Assembly (NCBI GenBank): GCA_947259225.1
Contig: CAMYLK010000013.1
Location: forward strand, 1-64,000
From: an uncultured Desulfobulbaceae bacterium
GTDB taxonomy: Bacteria; Desulfobacterota; Desulfobulbia; Desulfobulbales; Desulfobulbaceae
Length of the DNA stretch: 64,000 bases
Direction: 5' to 3'
Below the pieces are notes generated by a model, which was not told the DNA's origin, did no database searches, and was given only the letters and a program-made list of their open reading frames with translations. Positions 1-9,421 of this stretch are shown here, in pieces. Position 1 is the first letter of the stretch. Each line of letters starts with the position of its first letter. The position numbers and the translations under genes are program-made.

Positions 1-13
1 CAAATCAAAAAAC

Positions 14-835
14 ATGCAAGCAACAGTTTTATCTATAGCCGGCTCCGACCCTACCGGAGGAGCGGGAATCCAGGCTGACATCAAGACCATGACATCGATC
101 GGGGTCTATGGCGCGGCTGTCGTAACCTGTGTCACCGTCCAGAACAGTTACGGTGTCAGCCGGGTTGAATGTTTACCGCCGGACCTGGTTTATGAACAGA
201 TAAAAATTGTTCTTGATGATCACGATGTAACGCACATAAAAATCGGCATGGTTGGAACCATATCCATTGCCAAAGCAATCAGTGAAGCGCTTTCTGATTT
301 CCAGGGTGAAGTTATATATGATCCTGTAATGGAGTCCTCCACCGGCCAGCCGCTCTTTAACAACGGCGAAAATAACAAATATCTTGAACATCTTCTTTCG
401 AAATGTACGGTGTTGACACCGAACCAGCCGGAACTTTCCACCCTGACACATAAACAGATTGTCACCGTTCAGAATGGTATAGATGCAGCAGAACAGATTT
501 TGAAAAAATACCCCTGCCTACGGGTTGTCCTCGTTAAGGGGGGGCATCTGGAAACATACGAAGAAATAATTGATGCCATGGTGTGTAAAACAGGTGATAC
601 AGTGCAAAATCATTCAATCCCTCATCCATCAATTAAAACTATAAATTCCCATGGAACGGGCTGCACTCTTGCCTCTGCGTTTGCATCTTATCATTGCCTC
701 ACCGGGGACGATGAAGTTTCTTTTCACAGAAGTATCCGTTACGTGCAAAAACTTCTCGTTAACAGTGCAACCCAGCAGGTAATTACAAATCCGAGGGGCT
801 CCGGACCCATGATGCACTATTCTTTGAAAGCCTGA
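14..835 (+). CDS. thiD: Hydroxymethylpyrimidine/phosphomethylpyrimidine kinase
   Basis: Phosphorylates HMP and HMP-phosphate to HMP-PP in cytosolic thiamine biosynthesis. The 273-residue length is usual for ThiD. The N-terminal glycine-rich segment AGSDPTGGAG (about residues 9-18), DPVM near 103, the TPNQPE motif near 135, VKGGH near 174 and the GTGC anion-hole/catalytic segment near 214-217 are all in family order. It is a ribokinase-fold enzyme. The start is the first ATG in the window and has no clear ribosome-binding site, so a start upstream of the window cannot be excluded. Another thiamine gene, thiL, lies 43 kb away in this window. No TPP riboswitch can be judged because the upstream region is cut off. 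Confidence 0.93.
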   Translation: MQATVLSIAGSDPTGGAGIQADIKTMTSIGVYGAAVVTCVTVQNSYGVSRVECLPPDLVYEQIKIVLDDHDVTHIKIGMVGTISIAKAISEALSDFQGEVIYDPVMESSTGQPLFNNGENNKYLEHLLSKCTVLTPNQPELSTLTHKQIVTVQNGIDAAEQILKKYPCLRVVLVKGGHLETYEEIIDAMVCKTGDTVQNHSIPHPSIKTINSHGTGCTLASAFASYHCLTGDDEVSFHRSIRYVQKLLVNSATQQVITNPRGSGPMMHYSLKA

Positions 836-937
836 TCTGACATTAACGTAGGCTGATGAGAGATTTTACAAAACTCATTGAATAAAAGAGCAGTGGATTT
901 TGTAAATTAAATTATAAAGGAGCGTATTGCAGGGGCA

Positions 938-1366
938 CTAATCTATTTCTACCAATTCTATATCAAATACCAAATCTTTCCCTGCCAGGGGCGGATTAGC
1001 ATCCAGAGTAATATTTTCCTCAGTCAGAGCTGTAATTTCTACAATTACCATTTGCTCGTCAGGACCTTGCATCTGAAGTTTTTGGCCGAGTTCAGGGTTG
1101 ATATCTTCTGGCACCTGATTTCTCGGCACGTCCATAACAAGTTTTTCGTTGCGCTCTCCATATGCTTTGTCAGAGGGTATTGTTACATTTTTCTTTTCAT
1201 CTAATCCCATTCCTAATACAGCTTCCTCAAACCCTGAAATAACCTGACCGCTACCTATAGTGAAAGTAAGGGGATCACGGCCTTCTGATGAATCAAATAC
1301 AGTGCCGTCTTCGAGCTTGCCTGTATAATGAATTTTAACCGTATCACCCTCTTTTGCCTGAGCCAT
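938..1366 (-). CDS. FKBP-type peptidyl-prolyl isomerase, SlyD-like
   Basis: Cytosolic proline isomerase and chaperone of the SlyD class. The FKBP core begins with EGDTVKIHYTGKLEDG and FDSSEGRDPLTF, followed by the IF (insert-in-flap) chaperone domain around residues 65-120. The FKBP core then resumes at the DANPPLAGKDL segment, the SlyD signature. At 142 residues it lacks the His-rich metal-binding tail of E. coli SlyD. I chose the ATG at 1366 because AAAGGAG lies just upstream, rather than the longer frame from 1387. It is convergent with thiD across about 100 bases with no obvious terminator. Confidence 0.92.
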   Translation of the reverse strand: MAQAKEGDTVKIHYTGKLEDGTVFDSSEGRDPLTFTIGSGQVISGFEEAVLGMGLDEKKNVTIPSDKAYGERNEKLVMDVPRNQVPEDINPELGQKLQMQGPDEQMVIVEITALTEENITLDANPPLAGKDLVFDIELVEID

Positions 1367-1515
1367 ATCACTCTCCTTTCGTTTCATTAAAAATATATGT
1401 TACAATCAACAGAAATCTGTGGCCACCTTAGCACAATGACTTCATATATGCCAATCCGCCCCTTAAATAGGGAAAACACTTTAATCTCAACAACTAAACA
1501 TCATTAGAGCTTAAA

Positions 1516-1860
1516 ATGAACCACCTGGAAAGAAAAAAACTCAAAAAATCTATTCTGGATGAAATAAACTCAACAGTAGAAAATATTTCTTCTCTTGAAG
1601 AACAGGTTAAACCCATTGCCCCTGACAATGCCATCGGCAGACTATCCAGAATGGAGGCCATAAGTGCAAAAAGTATAAATGAGGCAAATTTAGCTAGTGC
1701 AAGAGTCAAACTTGAAAAGCTTAAAAATATATTGGTTGATATGGATGAGGATCCGGATTTTGGCCTTTGTGTAGAATGTGGTGAGAAAATACCGTTCGGC
1801 AGGTTAATGCTGGTGCCGGAATCAAGGATGTGCGTTCAATGTGCGGGGAAACACGAATGA
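1516..1860 (+). CDS. DksA/TraR-family zinc-finger protein
   Basis: A 114-residue protein with an N-terminal helical coiled-coil part (residues 1-75) and a C-terminal zinc finger CVECGEKIPFGRL...CVQC typical of DksA/TraR proteins. These bind the secondary channel of RNA polymerase and modulate initiation, often with ppGpp. It is shorter than E. coli DksA (151) and the coiled-coil tip lacks an obvious DxxDxA motif, so it is a family member of unknown effect rather than a clear DksA orthologue. It stands alone, divergent from the SlyD-like gene and followed by tag in the same direction. Confidence 0.85.
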   Translation: MNHLERKKLKKSILDEINSTVENISSLEEQVKPIAPDNAIGRLSRMEAISAKSINEANLASARVKLEKLKNILVDMDEDPDFGLCVECGEKIPFGRLMLVPESRMCVQCAGKHE

Positions 1861-1970
1861 TATTTTTCTCAAACCTTGGTTCAAACAGGATATGCCCGTT
1901 GTAATAAAAATGATAAATATCAACCAGCTCAAGAATACTGAGTCAAGCTTTAAATGCACAAGGTAATGAA

Positions 1971-2552
1971 ATGAAAAAAAGATGCGAATGGTGCGGCAGC
2001 GACCCTCTCTACATCGCATATCATGATGACGACTGGGGGGTTCCTGTCCATGACGACCAGAACCTTTTTGAGATGTTGACCCTCGAAGGTGCACAAGCAG
2101 GTCTCAGTTGGTTGACCATCCTTAAAAAACAAAAAAATTATCGTAATGCCTTTAATGGATTTGATATAGAAGCTATAGCACGCTATTCCGAAGACGACAT
2201 CAATCGTCTTCTTGCCGATCAGGGGATCGTGCGCAATCGCCTGAAGATAGAATCTGTCATCAGAAACGCCCGAGGCGTTCTGGTTATACAGGAGAAGCAC
2301 GATACTCTGGATTCGTACCTTTGGCGCTATGTCGATGGCCAACCGAAACAAAACAGTTGGCGTTCAGTAGCTGAACTGCCAGCACAGACAAAGCAATCAG
2401 AAATAATGAGCAAAGACCTGAAGAAACAAGGTTTCAACTTTGTTGGCCCGACCATCTGTTATGCCTTCATGCAGGCAGTGGGCATGGTCAATGATCACGT
2501 AGTCGGCTGTTTTCGTTATGGGGAAATAAAAAATATGGATAAATCCTGGTGA
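1971..2552 (+). CDS. tag: DNA-3-methyladenine glycosylase I
   Basis: Base-excision repair enzyme removing N3-methyladenine from DNA. The 193-residue protein shows the Tag hallmarks. The N-terminal zinc ligands are Cys in RCEWCG and His in YHDDDWG. The substrate pocket is LEGAQAGLSW. NRLKIESVIRNA follows, and the C-terminal GFNFVGPTICYAFMQAVG and NDHVVGCF supply the remaining His/Cys zinc ligands. The length is typical. It ends 8 bases before the convergent TMEM43-like gene. Upstream lie about 110 bases without a visible strong ribosome-binding site (TAATGAA before the ATG). Confidence 0.95.
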   Translation: MKKRCEWCGSDPLYIAYHDDDWGVPVHDDQNLFEMLTLEGAQAGLSWLTILKKQKNYRNAFNGFDIEAIARYSEDDINRLLADQGIVRNRLKIESVIRNARGVLVIQEKHDTLDSYLWRYVDGQPKQNSWRSVAELPAQTKQSEIMSKDLKKQGFNFVGPTICYAFMQAVGMVNDHVVGCFRYGEIKNMDKSW

Positions 2553-2560
2553 TTCTGACC

Positions 2561-3748
2561 TCACCCATCACTTTCCGGCGGCAAAGTTGCTTCAGCCCCT
2601 GCAGGTGTTGCCTTTCGTATCCTGGAAAACGCAAAAAAGCCAATCCCACCGGCAAAAATGAGCAGGATTATACCCAGCATCGGCCGATAGACAAACCAGG
2701 CGATACCAATGGTGATGAAGGAGAGAAAACCTGCGGTCAAGGCCGCAATAAACCCGGTTCCTGCCCCGACAATGGACCCTATGAACGGGACAACATCGGC
2801 AAAGACGGAAAGCGGCGCCAGGATCAGGCTGAATCCTAATGCCATGAGAACATAGCCAATTCCTCGTAGTATCCAGGTTAGAAAAGTATTGCTTTTCTGG
2901 GCCTGCTCAAACATTGCCTCCGCACTTTGATCTCCGGTCACAAGGAGTTCAACTGTCCCGCCTGACTTGGCGTTATAAGGTTCAAAGGTGTTGTTCATCT
3001 GGTTGGCCACCAGGCTGACAACCATTGGCTTTACCTCCTTGAATGAAACCCGGACATCACCGATTTGTGGAGTGGCAGGATCACTTCCAATGTATACTGT
3101 ATTTGATGTTACCTGGGCTTTTCCGGAAAGAGTATCAGGCAACTTGAAATCATTGTCAAGCATAACCGGGCTATACACGTTTATTTTCCCTATCAGCGAA
3201 GGTGGCATGGAAAAAGCTCCGATCGTCACTGTCTCCGCCAACATCTTTTCAGACGAATAAGGCATCTGCCCAGGATTCTCGTGTCCCTGCGGAACTTTAA
3301 AGTTTCCGGATTTAACAACGTTCGCAGACCATGTTTTGTTATAGGTATACGTAGTGGTTGTTTCTGTACCGCCGCCCAACTTTTTTTTCTCCTGGGACTG
3401 GCTTTTTTGCTCCCATTGATACATTTCCACAGATCGCATGAGTTTGATAGCCTGGCGGGCAACACCAAAGACAGAATCGGTCAGTGTTTCATCCGTCGCA
3501 GCCATTCCTGTGAGATGCACCAACTTCCCGTGGTTAACTTGATCCACTCTGTCTGCGGCAACGGATATAACTGCCCCGCCACCTTCATTAAGGGCTTTGT
3601 ATCGTTTGACAGCCCTACCCTCGTTCCAGAAAAGAAGAGGAAATGAGATAACGACAAGTATAAACCCGAAAATAATGCCTTTGAACGTATTACCAAGACG
3701 GCTGAACCATGATTGACTGGTTACTTCGGTAAAACTGTCATTACTCAT
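2561..3748 (-). CDS. TMEM43-family membrane protein
   Basis: A 395-residue membrane protein of the TMEM43/DUF1625 family, also found in animal inner nuclear membrane; the bacterial function is not established. There is one N-terminal membrane segment (about residues 22-45, ending FWNEGRAV, the family's diagnostic stretch). A large soluble domain (45-285) with TMEM43-like sequence follows (QWEQKSQSQEKKK, TTYTYNKTWS). Three or four C-terminal hydrophobic segments lie between about 290 and 375. The protein starts at the ATG at 3748 preceded by GAAGGGGGAAAT. It is a single gene, convergent with tag. Confidence 0.85.
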   Translation of the reverse strand: MSNDSFTEVTSQSWFSRLGNTFKGIIFGFILVVISFPLLFWNEGRAVKRYKALNEGGGAVISVAADRVDQVNHGKLVHLTGMAATDETLTDSVFGVARQAIKLMRSVEMYQWEQKSQSQEKKKLGGGTETTTTYTYNKTWSANVVKSGNFKVPQGHENPGQMPYSSEKMLAETVTIGAFSMPPSLIGKINVYSPVMLDNDFKLPDTLSGKAQVTSNTVYIGSDPATPQIGDVRVSFKEVKPMVVSLVANQMNNTFEPYNAKSGGTVELLVTGDQSAEAMFEQAQKSNTFLTWILRGIGYVLMALGFSLILAPLSVFADVVPFIGSIVGAGTGFIAALTAGFLSFITIGIAWFVYRPMLGIILLIFAGGIGFFAFSRIRKATPAGAEATLPPESDG

Positions 3749-4507
3749 ATTTCCCCCTTCATTTCACTTGTCATCAACCTTTTGAATCGTGCTGTCAAGA
3801 TGTAAAATTATATTCCTGAATTGTACATTCGAACAGTTTGAAGAGTCAAGTACCCAAAAAAATATTCATTCTGCATTCCTGTAAAATAGGTTTGTATTTA
3901 ACATCTTGTTTTCTGGAAAGAACAACTAGCAGATAAATCATTCAAAAACATGATTCGTTGATTTGTTTAAATTGAAGATTATTATGATCTCCATGTAAAG
4001 AATTCTGTTTTTTCTGTTGATATTAGACTGTTCACTTATTTCAAGTTTCACCGTTGTAGCGAGAGTGTTTAAAGAAGATCCGGGGTTGGTCCGCCTTCCT
4101 GTCAGTGCTTCCAGACAGAGACGGATTTCATCAGCTTTGTTGTCCGGTCGGATATTATTTGAAAATCCTGGTCCGACCTGAACTGTGCGAGGAATTTTCT
4201 ACGATGCTCCTTCGCCTTTACTTTCACTGATAATGACAGAGCATGAGGATGCAAGCAGCGATATAAACCTGATGGTGACGACCGGAGTCTGTCGCTTACC
4301 TGGCCGGGTCAGGAGGAATCATGCATGGATGTATACTCACTGTAGCCTAAGTCTTTGTACAACTTTGCCTGGAACAGGGTATTTTCAATTGTTGGGACAG
4401 TAAATTTGAGTCGGAAATGGGGTGTAGGACAGAAAACTTATTAACCGGGGAAATGGGTTTGGAATTTCATAAAAAAGGAGGTATATGAATTAAAGAAGTT
4501 TGCAATT
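3749..4507. other. Gene-poor intergenic stretch
   Basis: About 760 bases with no convincing gene. The first part is AT-rich and probably holds the promoter of the TMEM43-like gene. Positions 4080-4330 are richer in G+C and contain short open frames (for example a 72-codon frame at 4185) without family resemblance or a good ribosome-binding site. At 4476-4491 an excellent AGGAGG precedes ATG AAT TAA, a two-codon open frame, just before the hairpins at 4508-4572. The stretch may be a decayed gene or hold a small RNA, but the sequence alone does not settle it. Confidence 0.4.
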
Positions 4508-4529
4508 CAGGGGCGCGCCCCTGTTTTTT
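4508..4529 (+). terminator. Intrinsic terminator-like hairpin
   Basis: A perfect 16-base palindrome CAGGGGCGCGCCCCTG is followed directly by six T. It is very GC-rich compared with its surroundings and has the textbook form of a plus-strand factor-independent terminator. No convincing gene lies just upstream on the plus strand, so what it terminates (a small RNA or the two-codon frame at 4485) is unknown. Confidence 0.7.
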
Positions 4530-4538
4530 AACGTATCC

Positions 4539-4572
4539 AAGGAAAGTGGACCCTTGTCAACTTTCCTTTTTT
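4539..4572 (+). terminator. Second terminator-like hairpin
   Basis: Inverted repeat AAGGAAAGT / ACTTTCCTT with a 12-base loop, ending in six T. It lies only 10 bases after the first hairpin and 16 bases before the cyclase ATG, so it is either a tandem terminator or a leader hairpin able to affect expression of the cyclase. Confidence 0.55.
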
Positions 4573-4588
4573 GGGTAAAATAACTATT

Positions 4589-7111
4589 ATGAATAATAAT
4601 CGCCTTTACTATAAACTAAATACAATTTTCATCCTCCTGCTTCTTTTTCCCTGCGTCGGTTTCGTGTACTTAGGATATAAATACGATTTACTGCACGACA
4701 ATTATATCAAAATTTTTATTTTGATCGGTCTTGTTTATATCTTTATCGGCTTCACCCTGCTACGAAGAATGATTGATCACGTTATCAATATATCACAAAA
4801 CATCAAGGCTAAGATAGCCAAAGACGTATCACCCGGTTTAGTGGACACGAACCAAAACGAATTAGAACAAATCGTCCAGTCATTCAACGCCTTTGAAAGC
4901 AAGTTCCAGCAACATTCTTTTCAACTTGCCAAAAAGTCCTCGGAAGTAACGATCCTCAAGGAATTATGCGACTTATGCTATGTAACACGTGACCCCTGGG
5001 AACTCCTTCATGTCACCCTTGAGCGCGCATTGCTCATGACAGAAGCCGATAAAGGCTCAATCATGATCCTCGACAAGTCGGTGCCAAAGAATTTTACGGT
5101 CAAAGCCAGCATCGGCCTCGGTGACAATATCCGAATAGACGACAAGATAGAATTTGAAACGTCAATCGCCAAATACGCAGTCATTAACAAAACACCAATA
5201 GTCATCGAAGATATCGAGAAAGAAAGACGTTTCGGGCGGACCAACCGAATACATTACGGAACAAAATCCTTCGTAGTAATGCCGATCAAAACCATCAACG
5301 AAGTTGTCGGGGTGCTGACGATTTCCTGTAAAGATGACAATAAGATTTTTACCGAAATGGATGTCGAAGCCCTGTCACCACTTTTAAGCAGTGCGGCCTT
5401 CACTTTTGAAACTATTCGCCTGATGCACAGAACAGAGCTGGAGAGTTGGCAGATAGCAGCCTTCAAGAAAATATTCACTGTTTTGAACTCCAGCCTCGAG
5501 GGCAGTGAATTGTTACACACTGTTCTTTATGAACTCCAGAATATTCTCCCCTTTGAGCTTGCCCTGGTTATGACCCGGGAAAATGAACAAGACGACTACC
5601 TTTCCGTAACCGACATAATTTCCAGTAAAATTTCGGACATATCCGTTGGTGACAAGTTTACCATCAAGGGAGGGATGATTGAAAAATCAATTCACCAGGG
5701 GTCCTGCCGGATAATAGATGCTATTGATCCGGAGGCACTCGGTATGGATAAAAGGCTATTTGTCAACCACGGTCTGAAATCTTGTCTTATAGTCCCCTTA
5801 ACCGTGCGTGGCCATATCAACGGCGCCATTATCTTCTATGCCAATGACAGTAAACTATTTCATGATATCCAGGAGCTCGGTGATTCCATTGCCAACATTG
5901 TTTCCTTTACTCTTGATAAAGGTCTACTGGCAACCTCAGTCGTCAAGAGAAACCAGGAACTGGAGGCAATCAAACAGATCGGCAGCGCCCTTGCCAGCTC
6001 GACCTTTGACATTAACAAGGTTCTCAAATACACCATGGACATGATCCGGACCTTGATGAATGTTGAGGCGGGGTCCCTGTCTCTTGTCAGAGACGATCAG
6101 CTTGAATTTGCCGTTGCCTTTGAAATTGATATTGCCCAGCTAAAAAAATTCCGCCTGAAAATGGGCCAGGGTGTTTCAGGAGCGGTTGCCTCCCTCGGTA
6201 AACCAATCGTAGAAAATGATGCCCCCAGTTCAAACTATTTTCACCCTGAAATAGACCATGCAACCGGGTTCAAAACCCGTTCCGTCCTTTGTGTGCCGAT
6301 GATCTCGCATGGCAAGGTGATCGGGGTTATCGAAGTCCTCAACAAACTGGATGGCAATTTTACTGAAGGGGACAGGGATCTTCTGCTATCGATCGCAACC
6401 TCGGTAAGCATAGCCATGGAAAACGCCCGTCTTTACAAAGAGACCGTTTTAATGGCCGAACAGGAAAGGAGCATCCGGGGCGTTTTCCAGAAATTCGTTC
6501 CCAAAGAGGTTATAGACAAAATTATCCACGGGACCACTATCAAACGGAAGATTGTTGACGAGTTCAAGACTATCACCCTGCTCAATTTGGATATCCGTAA
6601 CTTTTCAAAACTCACCAGAAAAATTGGCCCAATCAAAAGTGTTGCCCTGCTGAACCAGTTCTTCTCGATCATGGGAGGCATTGTTTTTAAACATCATGGC
6701 ATTGTCGACAAATATCTCGGCGACGGCTTCCTGGCCTTGTTCGGCGCCCCGGTTTCAACAGCAATGGACGCTGAGAATGCTGTCTCGGCGGCACTGGAAA
6801 TGCAATACGCCATCGAATCATTAAACGAAGACTACCTGAAGGCGATCCTCGACGAGCCGGTCAATATCGGAGTCAGTATTTTTACCGGGGAGGTGGTGGT
6901 CGGTAATATCGGTTTTGAAATGAAGATGGACTATACGGTTATCGGAGATTCCGTTAACAGTGTCTTCAGGATGCAGGAAATGACCAAGGCTATACCCAAC
7001 GGGATTCTCGTGTCCGAAAAAACAATCCGTTCAGTCCAGAGCCCTCTGGAAGTCAGGGACATCGAAGAAACGATAGCTGATATGAACGTGTACGAACTGT
7101 TGGGAAGATAA
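4589..7111 (+). CDS. Membrane adenylate cyclase (class III) with GAF sensor domains
   Basis: Probably makes cAMP from ATP. Two N-terminal membrane helices (about residues 11-31 and 40-60) are followed by a HAMP-like linker and three GAF-like domains (about 130-270, 285-440, 455-610). A C-terminal class III cyclase domain (about 655-835) ends the protein. The catalytic set looks complete. The metal aspartates are in NLDIRNFSK and DKYLGDGFLALFG. The adenine-selecting Lys and Asp are in DKYLG and KMDYTVIGD, and the transition-state Asn/Arg are in SVNSVFRM. I prefer the ATG at 4589 to an in-frame TTG at 4571; neither has a strong ribosome-binding site. The PilZ/cyclic-nucleotide-binding protein at 22-23 kb is a possible receiver. 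Confidence 0.87.
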   Translation: MNNNRLYYKLNTIFILLLLFPCVGFVYLGYKYDLLHDNYIKIFILIGLVYIFIGFTLLRRMIDHVINISQNIKAKIAKDVSPGLVDTNQNELEQIVQSFNAFESKFQQHSFQLAKKSSEVTILKELCDLCYVTRDPWELLHVTLERALLMTEADKGSIMILDKSVPKNFTVKASIGLGDNIRIDDKIEFETSIAKYAVINKTPIVIEDIEKERRFGRTNRIHYGTKSFVVMPIKTINEVVGVLTISCKDDNKIFTEMDVEALSPLLSSAAFTFETIRLMHRTELESWQIAAFKKIFTVLNSSLEGSELLHTVLYELQNILPFELALVMTRENEQDDYLSVTDIISSKISDISVGDKFTIKGGMIEKSIHQGSCRIIDAIDPEALGMDKRLFVNHGLKSCLIVPLTVRGHINGAIIFYANDSKLFHDIQELGDSIANIVSFTLDKGLLATSVVKRNQELEAIKQIGSALASSTFDINKVLKYTMDMIRTLMNVEAGSLSLVRDDQLEFAVAFEIDIAQLKKFRLKMGQGVSGAVASLGKPIVENDAPSSNYFHPEIDHATGFKTRSVLCVPMISHGKVIGVIEVLNKLDGNFTEGDRDLLLSIATSVSIAMENARLYKETVLMAEQERSIRGVFQKFVPKEVIDKIIHGTTIKRKIVDEFKTITLLNLDIRNFSKLTRKIGPIKSVALLNQFFSIMGGIVFKHHGIVDKYLGDGFLALFGAPVSTAMDAENAVSAALEMQYAIESLNEDYLKAILDEPVNIGVSIFTGEVVVGNIGFEMKMDYTVIGDSVNSVFRMQEMTKAIPNGILVSEKTIRSVQSPLEVRDIEETIADMNVYELLGR

Positions 7112-7153
7112 AGTATTTTGTCATCAAGATCGATAGTACAGCCATCAACAGGA

Positions 7154-9421
7154 TCAGCTTCTGTGCAACTTTCCTGACTGCCAAGCATTTTGTGCATCTT
7201 TGTCGATATTCTCCATCACCCGCTGGACATGATTGAGCGGATCTGGTTCGTCATAGAGTTGAACGAAGGCATCTTTGTTGCTGACGACTTTCCCCAGGAG
7301 ACCCATATCCTCTAACTCCGCAAACCTCAGTAAACTGCGGGCGGCGATCTGCAGGAGCTGCAACGAATGTCGCAGATTCTCCTTGTTTTTCATTTCTTTA
7401 TAATATGCCGAGGAAGGATCGCCGAACTCCACAATAACCCCACGGATGATGGCGTGGGCTGATTTGCCACCGATCAGGGAAAAGAAGATCACCATCTCGC
7501 GGATAAGATAAAGGAGAAAGCGGGGCTGCATTTCATTCTCCGCAAAATTTTCCTTGGCCGATGCTTTCAGCAGACGTTCGGTGATCAGGGTAAATTTCTG
7601 GATGATATTATCATGGTGCAGATCAAAAAACTCCTGCACCGCAGGGATCGTCTCCAAATTTAGCTCATCCTTGGTCTGCAGAACATCTTCTGGGGTCAGC
7701 TCAATATGACTTCTTCTCGAGTACTGATCTTTACCGTGGCACAACAGAGCTGTTGCCAGAATAAAGGCATTACGATCAGAGAAATTTACGTATTTTGCCG
7801 AACGGTCAAATATATCTGAAAGAAGTATGTCAAGCGCCACTTTCGGCTGCTCTAAATGGGCGACCAGGGTCTGGAGCGCATTCAGGAAGGAAACCCGATC
7901 ATTTCTTAATGGAAGCTCTTTAAGGTAATGCCAGAGAAATTCGAAAACTTTGCTGCCACAGCTGACAAAACCCTGGATATTTTTTTCAAAAAAGCTCCGG
8001 CGGAAATTGCCGTTAAAATCAAAACAGTCACGAAGCAGACTGATTAGTTTAACCGCATCATCTTTGGAGATCGTAAAATCCTTCGCAATAACCGCATAGT
8101 CATCATCATCAAACCAGACATTTTTATTGGCAATATCCTGGACCTTTTTTTTGATCGAAGACCTGCGGATAAAAAAACTGAGAAAATCGAGGATTTTGTC
8201 GTGCAAGAGAAACTTTGTTTCCTGGCCCTTGATGTTGAAAGTGCTGGCCTCTGAGCCTTTGACGGACATATTATCGTACATTTCATCAGGCAGATGATCC
8301 AACCCTTCCTCTATGTTGTGCAGCGCTTCACTCTGCAAATCTTCCTGATTATCGGTCTGTTCGGCGAGTTCAAGAAAATCGGATGCCTTGGACAGGCGAC
8401 TGCCCATCACTTCCGGTCGCATATTAACATAACCGGCACTATTGATACTGTTAATAACCTCTGAGGCCATACGGGGGCTACTCCCATATTTTGCCAGTAC
8501 CAGTCGCGAGATCTGGACGACCACGGTTGTTCGCTCGGGGTCGGTGTGCAGGTTTTCCATAAGCAATTGAGCGTTATTCACCTCAATCGGAATTTTCTTA
8601 AGGTCCTTACGCCGATTCATGGACGCTAATATCGCATCATACACCGTTGCAAAAAGCGCAAGACCCTTATCCGGGGACGGACCAAGGATGGATGGTTTGA
8701 CTTTGTCTACCAGGTTCTGAAGGGAAACTGGTTTTACTTTGTTCATTGCCGCAAGCAAGGTGAGATTAACACTGGGCTGGCCATACTCATTTAAGACAAC
8801 AAATCCTTCCTGATCGGCGTTTTTATAAAATTTGATCAGTAGCCGGAGGTTAAGCTCCAGCTTACGATAATCCTCTTCTCCACCGGCACCTGTATCGATA
8901 GAGAAATTAAAAATATTCATTGAGCTCAAGGACTGAAAAGCATCCATCAACTTTGTATACAGACCTTTGCCTTGTGATTTCTCTCTCTCTTCAATGATCT
9001 GAGCCATCTGGCAGTCCAGAAGAATATTGTTGAACGACAACTCATAGTCATAGGTCTCGGAACCCGACTGATCCGAAGTGTATTGCTGTCCGCGCAGGCG
9101 GCAATATATTTTGCGGTTGAATTCCGGAAATTCCGCGATCTTTTTCAGGGTGGCAAGAAAAGCCTGGATCTTATGATCAATATCCCGTGAGGTCGAAGTT
9201 GAACTACTGCTTTTGATAATTCCGGCAAACAGGCATGTAGCATCGGCCAACAATTTTCGATAATGATCAAGCAGCTTTGTCTGCTGATTAAGGAGATCAA
9301 TAAGGGATGATTGTGAAGCTCCGGACTCGTCGACCCGGTAGGTATCATCTATACCTTCCAGCTGTTTGAACAGGGCCTGGGCCGATTGGTCCAGTTTGAA
9401 ATTGTCATCTTTATCGTTCAT
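7154..9421 (-). CDS. Large helical protein of unknown function
   Basis: I do not recognise this 755-residue protein. It has no signal peptide, no membrane segment and no Cys/His metal motif. It is rich in Leu, Lys, Glu and Asp, with many amphipathic helices, in the manner of a HEAT- or ARM-like scaffold. A possible coiled stretch occurs near the N-terminus (LLNQQTKLLDHYRKLL). The ATG at 9421 was chosen because GAGG lies 9 bases before it; an upstream in-frame TTG at 9445 has no such site. It is convergent with the adenylate cyclase, 43 bases apart. A short frame (9411-9608) overlaps its start by 11 bases and could couple translation. Confidence 0.75.
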   Translation of the reverse strand: MNDKDDNFKLDQSAQALFKQLEGIDDTYRVDESGASQSSLIDLLNQQTKLLDHYRKLLADATCLFAGIIKSSSSTSTSRDIDHKIQAFLATLKKIAEFPEFNRKIYCRLRGQQYTSDQSGSETYDYELSFNNILLDCQMAQIIEEREKSQGKGLYTKLMDAFQSLSSMNIFNFSIDTGAGGEEDYRKLELNLRLLIKFYKNADQEGFVVLNEYGQPSVNLTLLAAMNKVKPVSLQNLVDKVKPSILGPSPDKGLALFATVYDAILASMNRRKDLKKIPIEVNNAQLLMENLHTDPERTTVVVQISRLVLAKYGSSPRMASEVINSINSAGYVNMRPEVMGSRLSKASDFLELAEQTDNQEDLQSEALHNIEEGLDHLPDEMYDNMSVKGSEASTFNIKGQETKFLLHDKILDFLSFFIRRSSIKKKVQDIANKNVWFDDDDYAVIAKDFTISKDDAVKLISLLRDCFDFNGNFRRSFFEKNIQGFVSCGSKVFEFLWHYLKELPLRNDRVSFLNALQTLVAHLEQPKVALDILLSDIFDRSAKYVNFSDRNAFILATALLCHGKDQYSRRSHIELTPEDVLQTKDELNLETIPAVQEFFDLHHDNIIQKFTLITERLLKASAKENFAENEMQPRFLLYLIREMVIFFSLIGGKSAHAIIRGVIVEFGDPSSAYYKEMKNKENLRHSLQLLQIAARSLLRFAELEDMGLLGKVVSNKDAFVQLYDEPDPLNHVQRVMENIDKDAQNAWQSGKLHRS

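Noticed and set aside
4185-4403. A 72-codon plus-strand frame in the gene-poor stretch
   Set aside because: No ribosome-binding site, no family resemblance and unusual composition. Treated as noncoding.
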